The position numbers and the translations under genes are program-made. 64,000 nucleotides of DNA from an uncultured Phycisphaeraceae bacterium. Lineage in GTDB: Bacteria > Planctomycetota > Phycisphaerae > Phycisphaerales > UBA1924. Location: contig CALCCF010000089.1 of the NCBI GenBank assembly GCA_937899905.1, positions 52,821 through 116,820 on the forward strand. The letters are read 5' to 3'. This document shows, in pieces, positions 53,353 through 62,184 of this stretch; the stretch's first letter is position 1, and each line of letters starts with the position of its first letter. The notes below the pieces were generated by a model. It searched no databases. It was given only the letters and a program-made list of their open reading frames with translations, and was not told where the DNA came from.

Positions 53353-54228
53353 TCAGGGATTCGCACCAGCACGGGAGGCAAGGAACCGCAGGACGTCCTT
53401 GCGGATGATGCCCGCGGCGGTGAATTGCCGCGCGATCGCCACGATGCCCGCGATGAACATGACCAAGCCGAGCAGCGACATGGCCAGCCGCAGCACAGTG
53501 GCGGTACCGCTACTGCCCCTTGGCGGGCTGATGCTGAGCGCATCGAGCACGGCTTCGATCGTCCACGCGGTAGCAAGCGTGACGACCGCAGTGAACGCAT
53601 TGCGTGACATCTTGGTCGCACGCGCGCTCGGCACACGCTCGGCAAGCTGGTTGAGGTAGAGCGAGCCGGCCGCATGCTGAACGATGAGTCCGAAGAGCAG
53701 CACCACGCGGACAACGTCGCGAACGTTGGCCAGCCAGGTACCCAGCACGAGCATGCATGCGACGGCGGCGATGATCGCGATGGTGCCATATCTCGCGATG
53801 ATGGCCGATCGTGGCAAGCCCTGCGAATCGTCGCGTGGGTCGGACGTCGTGGCGACCCACCACCCGAGGACATAGAGGCAGCACGAGGCGAGCAACAGCC
53901 CGCCGATCGCCGTGTCATAACCCCAGGAGGGAATCCGTACGCCCGCTGCGGAGATCAGGAGCAATCCGATAGACCCGCCCAGCCAGCAGAGCAGTGCGGC
54001 CGAGACGCTGACGCGGATCACGCGCAGGCCGCGACCGAGCGTCCGCAGATAGCCGGCATCAGCAAAGGCCAGGCCATCGCCGCGAACCGACTCGGCGATG
54101 GCCGTGCCACATTCGGGGCAGCGGCCGCTCGAGTCGAGGCCGGCGAGGTCGTAGCCGCATGAAATGCAGCGGACGCCGGGCGGCACCTGGGTGCTGATTG
54201 CTGGCGGGCTCTCACCATCCACGGTCAT
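53353..54228 (-). CDS. Multi-pass membrane protein with N-terminal zinc ribbon
   Basis: The 291-residue protein has a zinc ribbon near its N-terminus (RCISCGYDLAGLDSSGRCPE, residues ~20-41), a form common in planctomycete proteins. About six membrane helices follow (for example LLASCCLYVLGWWVA and LRLAMSLLGLVMFIAGIVAI). Function is unknown. A TATCAT hexamer lies five bases before the ATG and no ribosome site is seen. Confidence 0.78.
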   Translation of the reverse strand: MTVDGESPPAISTQVPPGVRCISCGYDLAGLDSSGRCPECGTAIAESVRGDGLAFADAGYLRTLGRGLRVIRVSVSAALLCWLGGSIGLLLISAAGVRIPSWGYDTAIGGLLLASCCLYVLGWWVATTSDPRDDSQGLPRSAIIARYGTIAIIAAVACMLVLGTWLANVRDVVRVVLLFGLIVQHAAGSLYLNQLAERVPSARATKMSRNAFTAVVTLATAWTIEAVLDALSISPPRGSSGTATVLRLAMSLLGLVMFIAGIVAIARQFTAAGIIRKDVLRFLASRAGANP

Positions 54229-54233
54229 GGCCG

Positions 54234-54239
54234 ATGATA
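54234..54239 (-). promoter_or_regulatory. -10-like hexamer, leaderless gene at 54228
   Basis: On the minus strand TATCAT (4 of 6 to the consensus, with TAT and the final T kept) lies five bases before ATG 54228. No ribosome site is present. Confidence 0.4.
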
Positions 54240-54258
54240 CCGAGCGATCGGTTCGTAC

Positions 54259-55038
54259 TCAGCATCCGGCGTCGAACGCGGTCTGGAAGGCGAGGAAGTC
54301 GAAGATCGTGAGCGCGCCGTCGCCGTCGAAGTCGGCGCGCAGGTCGCCGGCGTCGAAGAGCGTCTGGAACTCGAGAAAGTCGAAGATCGTGAGCGCGCCG
54401 TCCTCGTCGATGTCGGCGGGGCAGAGGGCCTCGCCGATGACCGTCATGACCAGCGGCTCCCATGACCCGAAGTCTGGACCCTGCGGCTGGAAGATGCCGC
54501 ACGCGAGGCTGCTGACGTATGTCGGCGAGGTATGGCCCAAGGCGTTCGTTCCCGGGATGAACACGTCTCCAATCGGCCCGGTCGTCGGGTCGTACAGCGG
54601 GGGCACGGCGACCTCAACGATCAGCGCCTTGTCCTGGGGGAACACGCCCTCGACATCGACCGAGACGACCTGGAGCTCAACCTCGCCCAGGGTGATGTTC
54701 GCACTGGCCAGCAGCGGTAGGCCGATGGTCGGCCGGGATTGTGGCTCGTCGAGATACAGGTTGACGTCGATTGTTAACTCATCTCGACTCGGCAGCGCCA
54801 GCAGCTCGATGCCGAACTCGATCCGACGCACGAGCACGTCCGAGGAAATGCCGAAATCCGAGAGCGTGTACGAGTGCCAGTAGCTCATGTCCAGCGAACC
54901 GGGCGGATCGCCGAGGTCGCCGCACACGAGTGAGCTGCCCGGTAACACGACGCCCGACCGCACGTGCGAGATCCGAACCTCATCGGCAAAGGCCGAAGAA
55001 CTCGCACCCAACAGAATGATCGCCAGCACGCCACGCAT
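54259..55038 (-). CDS. Secreted protein with dockerin-like tail, paralogue A
   Basis: The 259-residue protein starts at ATG 55038 (signal peptide MRGVLAIILLGASSSAFA). Its ~190-residue domain (MSYWHSYTLSDFGISSDVLV, then VRRIEFGIELL) is shared with the next gene and looks like a beta-sandwich. The tail has two calcium-type loops (DIDEDGALTIFDFLEFQ, DFDGDGALTIFDFLAFQ), bracketed by LCPAD and a terminal DAGC. Function is unknown. It and its neighbour form a tandem duplicate pair. Confidence 0.8.
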   Translation of the reverse strand: MRGVLAIILLGASSSAFADEVRISHVRSGVVLPGSSLVCGDLGDPPGSLDMSYWHSYTLSDFGISSDVLVRRIEFGIELLALPSRDELTIDVNLYLDEPQSRPTIGLPLLASANITLGEVELQVVSVDVEGVFPQDKALIVEVAVPPLYDPTTGPIGDVFIPGTNALGHTSPTYVSSLACGIFQPQGPDFGSWEPLVMTVIGEALCPADIDEDGALTIFDFLEFQTLFDAGDLRADFDGDGALTIFDFLAFQTAFDAGC

Positions 55039-55104
55039 CGATACACCCCCTGTCACGCGATTGCGAAGACTCACCCCGCACGCGACAGGGTTGTGCGAGT
55101 GGGC

Positions 55105-55899
55105 TCAGCAACCCAAGCCGAACGCTGTCTGGTAAGCCAGGAAGTCGAAGAGCGTGAACCGACCATCGCCATCCAGGTCGGCTCGGGGATCGCGACTGAC
55201 GAACAAGGTCTGGAACGCCAGGAAGTCGAAGACCGTCAGTATGCCGTCGCCGTCGAGGTCGGTCGCGCAGAACGTCTCGCCCACGACCGTGAGCACGTAG
55301 TTGAACGTGCCCCACGACGGGTCCCAGGCGACCGGCTCGGGGAAGCCGCACGCGTCGCTGGCGAAGTAGACCGGCGCCGTCTCGCCGTCGCCGTTCGCAC
55401 CGGGGACGAAGATGTTACCGGCGGAGCCACCGGCCAGGTCGCGCAGGCTCGGCACGCTGACCTCGACGATGAGCGAGGTCCCCGCGAAGGCCAGGCCATC
55501 GACATCGACGCTCACCACCTCGAGGGAGCGATCGCCCGTGCTGAGCACCACGGACCCGATCTGTGTCAGGCTGGTCTGCGGCACCGTGCCCTCGGGGGCG
55601 GTGTAGAGGTTCACCGTGATGTCGACGAACAGGAGCGTGGGCAAACGGAGTTGCTCGATGCCGAACTCGACGCTCCGCACGCTGAAGTCGCTGAGAACGC
55701 CCTCATCGCGAAGGTTGAAGGACCGCCAGTAGCTGCTGGCCTCGTCGATCGCGGCCGAGCCGAGGGCCGGGCAGAACTGCCCGAATCCGATGACCACATC
55801 GTCGGACACCGTCTGCGACAGACGAATCTCATCCTGGGCGAGAGAAGCACCCGAAACCAGGCCCAACGCCATTCCACACGCAACCGGCTTGATGTTCAT
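55105..55899 (-). CDS. Secreted protein with dockerin-like tail, paralogue B
   Basis: ATG 55899 has a perfect AAGGAGG upstream. The 264-residue protein has a signal peptide (MALGLVSGASLAQ). Its domain parallels the gene at 54259 (SSYWRSFNLRDEGVLSDFSV, RSVEFGIEQL, SLIVEVSVP). Both tails carry two loops, here DLDGDGILTVFDFLAFQ and DLDGDGRFTLFDFLAYQ, ending in GLGC. It looks like a tandem duplication of an exported, tail-displayed protein. Function is unknown. Confidence 0.8.
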   Translation of the reverse strand: MNIKPVACGMALGLVSGASLAQDEIRLSQTVSDDVVIGFGQFCPALGSAAIDEASSYWRSFNLRDEGVLSDFSVRSVEFGIEQLRLPTLLFVDITVNLYTAPEGTVPQTSLTQIGSVVLSTGDRSLEVVSVDVDGLAFAGTSLIVEVSVPSLRDLAGGSAGNIFVPGANGDGETAPVYFASDACGFPEPVAWDPSWGTFNYVLTVVGETFCATDLDGDGILTVFDFLAFQTLFVSRDPRADLDGDGRFTLFDFLAYQTAFGLGC

Positions 55900-56145
55900 A
55901 TCGGAACCTCCTTATGTGGACAGGATACCAGAAATCCATCGATTTGTGCGACCCAGTTTCTCAACATCGTTCGCGGTCCAGAACGCCCCATACCCGTAAA
56001 CTTCGGCGATCTTCCTTTCAAATCCCTTACAGGTAGGTGGAAGGCACGAACGACCGCCTGAACGGCTGCGTCGAGCCAAGACAGCCATGGCAAGGCAATG
56101 CTGGCCGAGATCATCGAGCGGCCGCTGGCATCGAGCCGGACGGTG

Positions 56146-57276
56146 CTACAGCTGGCCCTTGGCTCGTGGGTAGCTGCCCAGAACCGTGAGCCGGCGGCAC
56201 CTGCCCTTGGCGTCCTCGACCGCGGCAGCGACCGCGTCGTCGTGAAGGTGGCCGGCCGCATCGACGAAGAACGTATACGTCCAATTCTCCCGGCCGCTCG
56301 GGCGCTTCTCGATGTGCGTCAGGTTCACGCCGTGGGTGCTAAAGACGGCAAGAACATCGGCGAGCGCACCGGGCTCGTCGCTGGTCTCGAAGAGCATGCT
56401 CGTCTTGTCCTGACCCGTGCGGCCTGTGCGCTCCTTGCTCAGGATGACGAAGCGCGTGATGTTGTTGGGCTGGTCCTGGATGGACTCGACGAGGACGCTC
56501 AATCCGTAGAGCTCGGCCGCGAGGGTGGTACCGATGGCGGCGGTGCCGGGGCGTGCGCCGATCGCGCGAGCCTGCTCGGTCTCTTCGGCCGCCTTGATCG
56601 CCGCCCGGCTCGATGACGCGGCCGGCAAGAGCTCGGCCTTGGGGTATCGCGCGGACAGCCAGTTCTGGCACTGTGCGAAGACCTCGGGCTTGCTGTAGAT
56701 CCGCGTGATGTCCTCGGGTGGGCAGCCGGCCATGAGCGCGTGGCGGATAGTGACCTGGGCCTCGGCGTAGATCGAGACCTCGCCCGCGTTCTCGATGAAC
56801 GCGTCGAGCGTCTCGACGATGCCGCCAGCGGTGCTGTTCTCGATCGGCGCGAGCCCGTAGTCGACGTGGCCCTTGATGACCTCGTCGAACACGGCGGCGA
56901 TGCTGGTAACGGGCGCGAACTCGACGCTGGCGCCAAAGTGCGCGCGGGCGGCGAGGTGCGAGTAGCTGCCGGCGGGCCCGAGGTAGCCGATGCGGAGCGG
57001 GCGCTCGAGCGCGAACGAGCCGCTCATGAGCTGGCGGTAAATCGCCTCGATCGTCGTGTCGCTCAGCGGGCCCTCGTTACGAGCCTTGGCCTTATCCAGC
57101 ACCTTGCGCTCACGGTCGGGCGCGTAGATGGGCGTGCCATCGGTCTGCTTGCGGCGGCCGACCTCGACGACCAGCTTCGCGCGCTCGTTCAGCACCGCGA
57201 CCAGCTTCTCATCGGCGGTGTCGATAAGGCGACGCAGTTCTTCGAGCGTGCGAGGCTGGGCCGGTGGCTGTTCCAT
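56146..57276 (-). CDS. pheA: Bifunctional chorismate mutase/prephenate dehydratase
   Basis: The 376-residue protein catalyses the steps from chorismate through prephenate to phenylpyruvate in phenylalanine synthesis. Its order is an AroQ-type chorismate mutase (ELRRLIDTADEKLVAVLNER, about 9-90), a prephenate dehydratase (YLGPAGSYSHLAARAHFG; NNITRFVIL) and an ACT regulatory domain (FETSDEPGALADVLAVFSTH). The ACT motif is EKRP instead of ESRP. Phenylalanine feedback is typical of the family. ATG 57276 lies seven bases after a GATAAT hexamer. Confidence 0.94.
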   Translation of the reverse strand: MEQPPAQPRTLEELRRLIDTADEKLVAVLNERAKLVVEVGRRKQTDGTPIYAPDRERKVLDKAKARNEGPLSDTTIEAIYRQLMSGSFALERPLRIGYLGPAGSYSHLAARAHFGASVEFAPVTSIAAVFDEVIKGHVDYGLAPIENSTAGGIVETLDAFIENAGEVSIYAEAQVTIRHALMAGCPPEDITRIYSKPEVFAQCQNWLSARYPKAELLPAASSSRAAIKAAEETEQARAIGARPGTAAIGTTLAAELYGLSVLVESIQDQPNNITRFVILSKERTGRTGQDKTSMLFETSDEPGALADVLAVFSTHGVNLTHIEKRPSGRENWTYTFFVDAAGHLHDDAVAAAVEDAKGRCRRLTVLGSYPRAKGQL

Positions 57277-57283
57277 CAGTCCA

Positions 57284-57289
57284 ATTATC
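57284..57289 (-). promoter_or_regulatory. -10-like hexamer, leaderless pheA
   Basis: On the minus strand GATAAT (5 of 6 to the consensus) lies seven bases before ATG 57276. No ribosome site is present. Confidence 0.4.
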
Positions 57290-57455
57290 GGGTGGAACGA
57301 GCCGTGGCGTGAGGGCGATTGTGGGATGCGGCCGATCGATCCCGGTGGTCGAGATGGCGCAACCGGGCGAGAACAGCCGACCATTCCAGGAACGGATGGG
57401 ACGTCGCGGGCGGTTCGCAACGCGCGGGCGCAGTGGTGTTTGGCAGGACGCACGC

Positions 57456-58289
57456 ATGGAATTGGTTCGATCCGAAGCCGCGCTGCCTCACCCACCAGGA
57501 AGCCGCGTCTTTCGCGCTTCTCGCCTCGTCATGGCCATTGCCGCGGTCACGCTCACCGGCGGCGGTGTCGCGTATGGCTGGTTCGTCTTCGCCGGAGCCC
57601 CGTGGCCGTTCTGGATCGGCTTCGCGATCTACGCGCTCATCGTGGTGCCGATCTATGTGGCCATGTGCATCCGCAGCCTCAGCCGCCACAACTGGCTGCT
57701 CCGGGTTTCGTCGGAAGGGCTCGCGGTGCGTTTCCATTCGTGGGCGCGTGGACGCGCGGCCGAGAGCATGCCGGAGGTCTTACTGCTGCGATGGGACGAG
57801 GTCGAACACGTTCAGCGCATCGACCAAGCAATGCGCGAGCAGACCGGCGATGGCGAACGCCGGTGGACGCAGAGGGAACTCGAGGTGGTTGTCGCGCCCG
57901 AACTGAGCGACGAGATCGGCGTGGCGTTGCTCGAAAGCCTCAACGATCCGCGTGATAAGACCCGGCGCATCCGCGGAGGCGTTCGGCACCACCCCGTGCG
58001 TTGGGTCGAAGATGGCGTGATACGCCTGACCATGCGAGGCAAGCACGACCTCGTGCGCCCAGGCCCTGCAGCGGCCGAGCGCGCGTTCGGCCAACACATC
58101 CGCGTCGAACCTCGGCTCGTGATCGATCACCGCCCGACCGAAGAAATGGATGAAGCCGAGTTCCGAGCCAAGCTGTTCGAACTTGTCGACAGCGGCCAGA
58201 CAATCCAAGCGATCCGCCTTACACGCGAACGGCGTGGGTGCTCGCTGGCGAAAGCCAAGGCCGAGGTCGACGCTGCCGCCGCACGCTGA
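57456..58289 (+). CDS. Membrane protein with C-terminal ribosomal L7/L12-CTD-like domain
   Basis: The 277-residue protein has two membrane helices (LVMAIAAVTLTGGGVAYGWF and WIGFAIYALIVVPIYVAMCI) and a cytoplasmic middle of mixed structure. The final ~45 residues (EFRAKLFELVDSGQTIQAIR, then RERRGCSLAKAKAEVDAA) match the L7/L12 C-terminal pattern IxAIxxxRExxGxxLxxAKxxVD. In ribosomal L12 this domain recruits translation GTPases. ATG 57456 was chosen because the longer frame to 57264 overlaps pheA. The role is unknown. Confidence 0.75.
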   Translation: MELVRSEAALPHPPGSRVFRASRLVMAIAAVTLTGGGVAYGWFVFAGAPWPFWIGFAIYALIVVPIYVAMCIRSLSRHNWLLRVSSEGLAVRFHSWARGRAAESMPEVLLLRWDEVEHVQRIDQAMREQTGDGERRWTQRELEVVVAPELSDEIGVALLESLNDPRDKTRRIRGGVRHHPVRWVEDGVIRLTMRGKHDLVRPGPAAAERAFGQHIRVEPRLVIDHRPTEEMDEAEFRAKLFELVDSGQTIQAIRLTRERRGCSLAKAKAEVDAAAAR

Positions 58290-58309
58290 AGCTCGGTTAC
58301 TGACTCCCC

Positions 58310-58340
58310 AAACAAAAACGCCCGGCACGATGGCCGAGCG
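58310..58340 (-). terminator. Intrinsic terminator of rplM-rpsI
   Basis: The eight-base stem 58319-58326 with 58333-58340 contains one G-U pair in the minus-strand RNA. On the minus strand it is followed by TTTTTGTTTGG. It lies about 30 bases after the rpsI stop. Confidence 0.75.
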
Positions 58341-58371
58341 TGGCATGGAAAAGCCTGATTCGTAAACCGGC

Positions 58372-58950
58372 TTAGCGCTTCGAGAACTGGAAGCGGCGGC
58401 GCGCACCGGGCTGGCCGGGCTTCTTACGTTCGACCTTTCGGGCGTCACGCGAGAGGAAGCCGGCGTCGCGGAGGGCGTCCTCCAGCGACGGATCGTAGTC
58501 GCGAAGGGCGCGAGCGATGCCCAGGCGAACGGCCTGGGCCTGGCCCATGTAGCCGCCACCGTTGCAGCGGACGAGGATGTCGAAGCGGCCCTTCGTGCCG
58601 GTAACCTCGAGGGGCGAGAAGACGTCGGCGCGATCTCGGTCCTCGGTGAAGTACTCGCTCACAGCCTTGAGCTTCTTGCGGGTGCACTGGATCTGCACGT
58701 CGCCCTTGCCGTCCTCGGCGGCGGGCTTCATGCGGACGCGGGCCACGGCGCTCTTGCGGCGGCCGGTGCCCCACCACCAGCCGTGGCGATCGGGCGGAAC
58801 GGCCTCACGAACGCGGCGGGTTGTGGGCTCGCCGGCCTCGTCGGCGGCGACGGCCTCAGCGAGTGCGCTGCCACCGAGGAGGGAAGCGCCGGAGGTCGCG
58901 CCGGTTGTGGCGCCCGTATCTTGACGATCGTCTGCGATCTGGTCGGTCAT
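58372..58950 (-). CDS. rpsI: Ribosomal protein uS9
   Basis: uS9 is a small-subunit ribosomal protein whose C-terminal tail reaches the P-site tRNA. The core starts at [12 protein letters not shown] (about residue 61), continues through [20 protein letters not shown], and ends [11 protein letters not shown], the usual basic tail. A ~60-residue acidic and Ala-rich N-terminal extension makes it 192 residues instead of about 130. Its ATG overlaps the rplM stop (ATGA), the standard rplM-rpsI order. Confidence 0.96.
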   Translation of the reverse strand: MTDQIADDRQDTGATTGATSGASLLGGSALAEAVAADEAGEPTTRRVREAVPPDRHGWWWGTGRRKSAVARVRMKPAAEDGKGDVQIQCTRKKLKAVSEYFTEDRDRADVFSPLEVTGTKGRFDILVRCNGGGYMGQAQAVRLGIARALRDYDPSLEDALRDAGFLSRDARKVERKKPGQPGARRRFQFSKR

Positions 58951-59384
58951 GAGAGCTTCATCTCCACGGGCTGCTGGGCGTGATGCGGGTGGTTGGCGTC
59001 GTCGTAGACCTTGAGCTTCTTGAGCATCACGCGGCCGAGCCTGTTCTTGGGGAGCATGCGGCGAACGGCGTCCTCGATGAGCGCCTCGGGCTTGCGCTCA
59101 CGCAGCGAGCCGAAGGTCTCGACCTTGAGGCCGCCGGGATAGCCCGTGTAGCGGGTGCGGACGCTCTGCGTGTCCTTGCGGCCGGTGAGCTTCACCTGCT
59201 TCGCGTTGGTCACGATGACGTAGTCGCCCGTGTCCACGTGGGGGGTGTACTCGGGGCGATGCTTGCCCATGAGCACCTGGGCGATCTCCGTGGCCATCCG
59301 GCCGAGCACCTGGTCCGTGGCGTCTACCACGTGCCAGTTCTGCTCGACCTCACCGGCCTTGGCCATGTAGGTTTGCCGACGCAT
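58947..59384 (-). CDS. rplM: Ribosomal protein uL13
   Basis: uL13 is an early-assembling large-subunit protein. The 145-residue sequence has the family motifs [40 protein letters not shown] and [21 protein letters not shown] 59384 has AGGAGA six bases upstream. It is followed by rpsI with a four-base overlap. The 291 bases upstream separate it from the divergent CPBP gene; I see no gene there. Confidence 0.96.
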   Translation of the reverse strand: MRRQTYMAKAGEVEQNWHVVDATDQVLGRMATEIAQVLMGKHRPEYTPHVDTGDYVIVTNAKQVKLTGRKDTQSVRTRYTGYPGGLKVETFGSLRERKPEALIEDAVRRMLPKNRLGRVMLKKLKVYDDANHPHHAQQPVEMKLS

Positions 59385-59675
59385 GACGTTCTCCTGCGGC
59401 CGGCGATGCGAAGGCATAAAACCACACGCCGCCGGGGCACTTCTAAGTACGCCGCCTACCGGGCGGGGCGGGCTGCAAGGCTGGAGGGCCCGGCAGCAGG
59501 ATTGACCATTCGGTCTGTCGAGGGGCCACGGCCACCAGCCGGCACCGCTCGACGCGAGGAGAAGAGTAGACCCAGGCTCGGTTCCGTCAAGCCTGGAGGA
59601 CCTTCAGAGGCCCCGGCAGGCAAGGGTGCCCCCGTCTCGGTGGCCTTCTTGGGCCCCTTGGCCGATGATTGGGCG

Positions 59676-61217
59676 ATGGATCAGCCTCCCAACGGACCAG
59701 CACCCGCCCCACCGCCCGCAGATCCCGGGGCGACCCAGCGGCCTCAACGGACAGCATCCTTGGTGGCGGCGGAGCCCGATCCGGGCTCTCGGCGAGCCGC
59801 CCGGCTGGCATGGCTGGCGTTCGCGGTGATGCTGCCCATCGTCGTCATCTTCCAGCAGATGAGCGCCCACTCCTCGACCACCGAACCCGAGACAGCGGCG
59901 ATAACGGCTCCGCAGGGCGACGAGGTCGAGGTCGCCGCCCGGCTGGGGGCGCGGGCCGCCTTCTCGCTCGGCCAGGGCGGCGGCACCTTCCAGTCCAGCG
60001 TCGACGAGTCGGCCGGGGGATCAGCGCTGCAGGAGTTCCGTGCCGCCATCAGTGCGGGCGAGTTGGTCTCGCACGCCAACGCCGCGCGACGACTGGGCGA
60101 CGTCATCGCCGACCTGGAGAATGCCGAATCGACCGATGACACCGTTGCCGCCGATCAGCGTGCCCAGCTCTTGGCCGACGCGCGGTTGCTCGAGGACTAT
60201 TACCGAGCGCTCGACGACGACCCCGACGCTGCCGAGCGACTCGGTGATGACGCGCTCAACGGCCTCGTCGAACGCCACGGCTTCTTCGGCGAACTCGTGC
60301 GCATCGCCCCGCTGCCGCAGGACCACGAGCTGCGGACCCAGGTGCTCGACGGTGCGCTCATCCCGCTGTTCATCATGCTCATCGTGCTGGTTGTCATGGG
60401 TCTGGCGATACTCGCGGGCCTGGGCCTGGGGATCACGGCGCTCGTGATGGTCGCCTCGGGAAGCATCCGCATGGCGATGCCGAGGCCCAAGCCGGGTGGG
60501 AGCGTGTACCTCGAGTCGGCGGTGCTATTCGTGGCGTGCTTCGCGTTCTTACAGATCGCGCAGCACCTTGCAGCACTCTTGGGCGAACAGGCGCTGGCGA
60601 TCGCCGGCCTGCTCTCGCTGCCGGCCCAGTGGCTCTTGCTGCTGGTGCCCCTGTGGCCGCTGCTCCGCGGCGTCACGTGGTCGCGTCTGCGCGACGACCT
60701 GGGCCTCCGCAATCCGAAGGGGGTCTTCGTCGAGATCTTGGCAGGCATCGCGGGCTATCTTGCGCTCTTGCCGCTGCTGATCGCCGGCGTGGCGCTCATG
60801 CTCGTCCTGCTCTTCGTGCAACAGCTGATCTTCCCCAGCGATCCGGACGCCGCCGGGCCGACCAACCCGATCCTCGAGATGATCAAGGGGCTCGACCCGG
60901 TCATGCTCGTGCTGCTGTTCACACTGGCGACGATCTGGGCCCCGCTGTGCGAGGAGCTGATCTTCCGCGGCGCGCTGTTCCGCCACATGCGCGCGCGGCT
61001 CGCCCTGCCATTGGCGGCGTTGCTCAGCGCGATGGTCTTCGGCATGATGCACGGCTACGCCGCGTTGCAGCTCATCCCTGTCACAATCCTGGGCTTCAAC
61101 TTCGCGCTGCTGCGTGCTTGGCGAGGCTCGCTCATCGGCCCGATCGTCGCGCACGCCCTGAACAACGCCGTCGTGCTGACACTGCTCTTCGCGCTCGCGT
61201 TCGTGCTCTACGGCTGA
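59676..61217 (+). CDS. CPBP-family intramembrane glutamic protease
   Basis: The 513-residue protein starts at ATG 59676, after a GATGAT hexamer at six bases. A Pro-rich cytoplasmic start, one helix, a ~170-residue extracytoplasmic insertion and about seven more helices are visible. The CPBP/Rce1 active-site motifs are intact: Glu426-Glu427 in EELIFR, His459 in FGMMHG, and His493 in HALNN. The family includes CAAX proteases and bacteriocin-immunity proteins. The substrate is unknown. The longer frame to 58980 is antisense to the ribosomal genes. Confidence 0.88.
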   Translation: MDQPPNGPAPAPPPADPGATQRPQRTASLVAAEPDPGSRRAARLAWLAFAVMLPIVVIFQQMSAHSSTTEPETAAITAPQGDEVEVAARLGARAAFSLGQGGGTFQSSVDESAGGSALQEFRAAISAGELVSHANAARRLGDVIADLENAESTDDTVAADQRAQLLADARLLEDYYRALDDDPDAAERLGDDALNGLVERHGFFGELVRIAPLPQDHELRTQVLDGALIPLFIMLIVLVVMGLAILAGLGLGITALVMVASGSIRMAMPRPKPGGSVYLESAVLFVACFAFLQIAQHLAALLGEQALAIAGLLSLPAQWLLLLVPLWPLLRGVTWSRLRDDLGLRNPKGVFVEILAGIAGYLALLPLLIAGVALMLVLLFVQQLIFPSDPDAAGPTNPILEMIKGLDPVMLVLLFTLATIWAPLCEELIFRGALFRHMRARLALPLAALLSAMVFGMMHGYAALQLIPVTILGFNFALLRAWRGSLIGPIVAHALNNAVVLTLLFALAFVLYG

Positions 61218-61233
61218 CCCCAGGCAATGAACG

Positions 61234-62178
61234 TTAGACGAGCACGTCGACGACGCCCGTGAGCCCGAGCAGGATGCTGACCATGCCGTTGAGCGTAAAG
61301 AACGCCATCGGGATGCCCGCCGCTCCACGTCGAGCCAGGACGACGTGCTCGTAGACAAGCAGGCCGATGGCCGCGAGCACGCCGACGCCGAAGACAACAC
61401 CGAACGCCGGCGTGGTCAGTAACACGCCAATGAGGCACGAGACGGCGGCAACATGCATCACCCTGCTCAGCACATTCGCCCGCTTCCAGCCGAAGCGTGC
61501 CGGGATGCTGCGGAGCCCGGCCTCGCGATCAAAATCGAGGTCTTGCAACGCGTAGATCGCGTCGAAGCCTGCCACCCAGAGCAGCACCATGCCCGCCAGC
61601 AGCCATAGCGCAGGCTCGGCCATCGTGCCGATGCCACCCACGGCGATCGCCGCCGCAAGCGGGCTGGCCGCCAGCGCCCCGCCAAGGAACACGTGGCACA
61701 ACCACGTGAATCGCTTGGTGAACGAGTAGAACGCGATCCACGCGAGCACGGGCACGCCGAGCGCCACAGGCCACCAGTTGCCGAAGAACACGCCGAAGAG
61801 CGCGCACGCAGCGAGGAAGAGCCCCGCGCACGCCATCAATGCCAGCCACCCCGACCGCGGCGACAGCTCTCCGGACGCGAACACGCGTCCTTTGGTTCGC
61901 GGGTTGGCGGCATCGATCTTGCGATCCGCCAATCGGTTGACCACCATCGCCCACGTCCGAGCGGCCACCATGCACACCAGCACGAGCGCGAGCAGCCCGG
62001 CCATACCCGCCCAGTCGATCCCGCCAGACTCGACACGCGGCGCAACCATGAACGCCGCGAGCACCGCAAACGGCAACGCGAAGACAGAGTGGGCGAGCTT
62101 GATGTCCCGGGCGATCAGCAGCAGCGAGCCAAGGGCCGGAGTCCGGCTGGGCGTGGCGAGCTGGGCGTGGTCTTCCAT
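61234..62178 (-). CDS. UbiA-family polyprenyltransferase
   Basis: The 314-residue membrane enzyme has about nine helices. The first Asp-rich motif is N81-xxx-D85-xxx-D89 (NRLADRKIDAANPRTKGR), and the second is in FDAIYALQDLDFDREAG. Such enzymes prenylate aromatic rings in quinone synthesis. In planctomycetes this type is likely the UbiA-like MqnP of the futalosine menaquinone route, but UbiA itself cannot be excluded. A TAAACT hexamer lies six bases before ATG 62178. It would use polyprenyl diphosphates derived from the dxs/ispA pathway. Confidence 0.9.
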   Translation of the reverse strand: MEDHAQLATPSRTPALGSLLLIARDIKLAHSVFALPFAVLAAFMVAPRVESGGIDWAGMAGLLALVLVCMVAARTWAMVVNRLADRKIDAANPRTKGRVFASGELSPRSGWLALMACAGLFLAACALFGVFFGNWWPVALGVPVLAWIAFYSFTKRFTWLCHVFLGGALAASPLAAAIAVGGIGTMAEPALWLLAGMVLLWVAGFDAIYALQDLDFDREAGLRSIPARFGWKRANVLSRVMHVAAVSCLIGVLLTTPAFGVVFGVGVLAAIGLLVYEHVVLARRGAAGIPMAFFTLNGMVSILLGLTGVVDVLV

Positions 62179-62184
62179 TGGCTC

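Noticed and set aside
58980..59675. Upstream extension of the CPBP protease frame
   Set aside because: It runs antisense to rplM; the real start at 59676 precedes the Pro-rich N-terminus and first helix.
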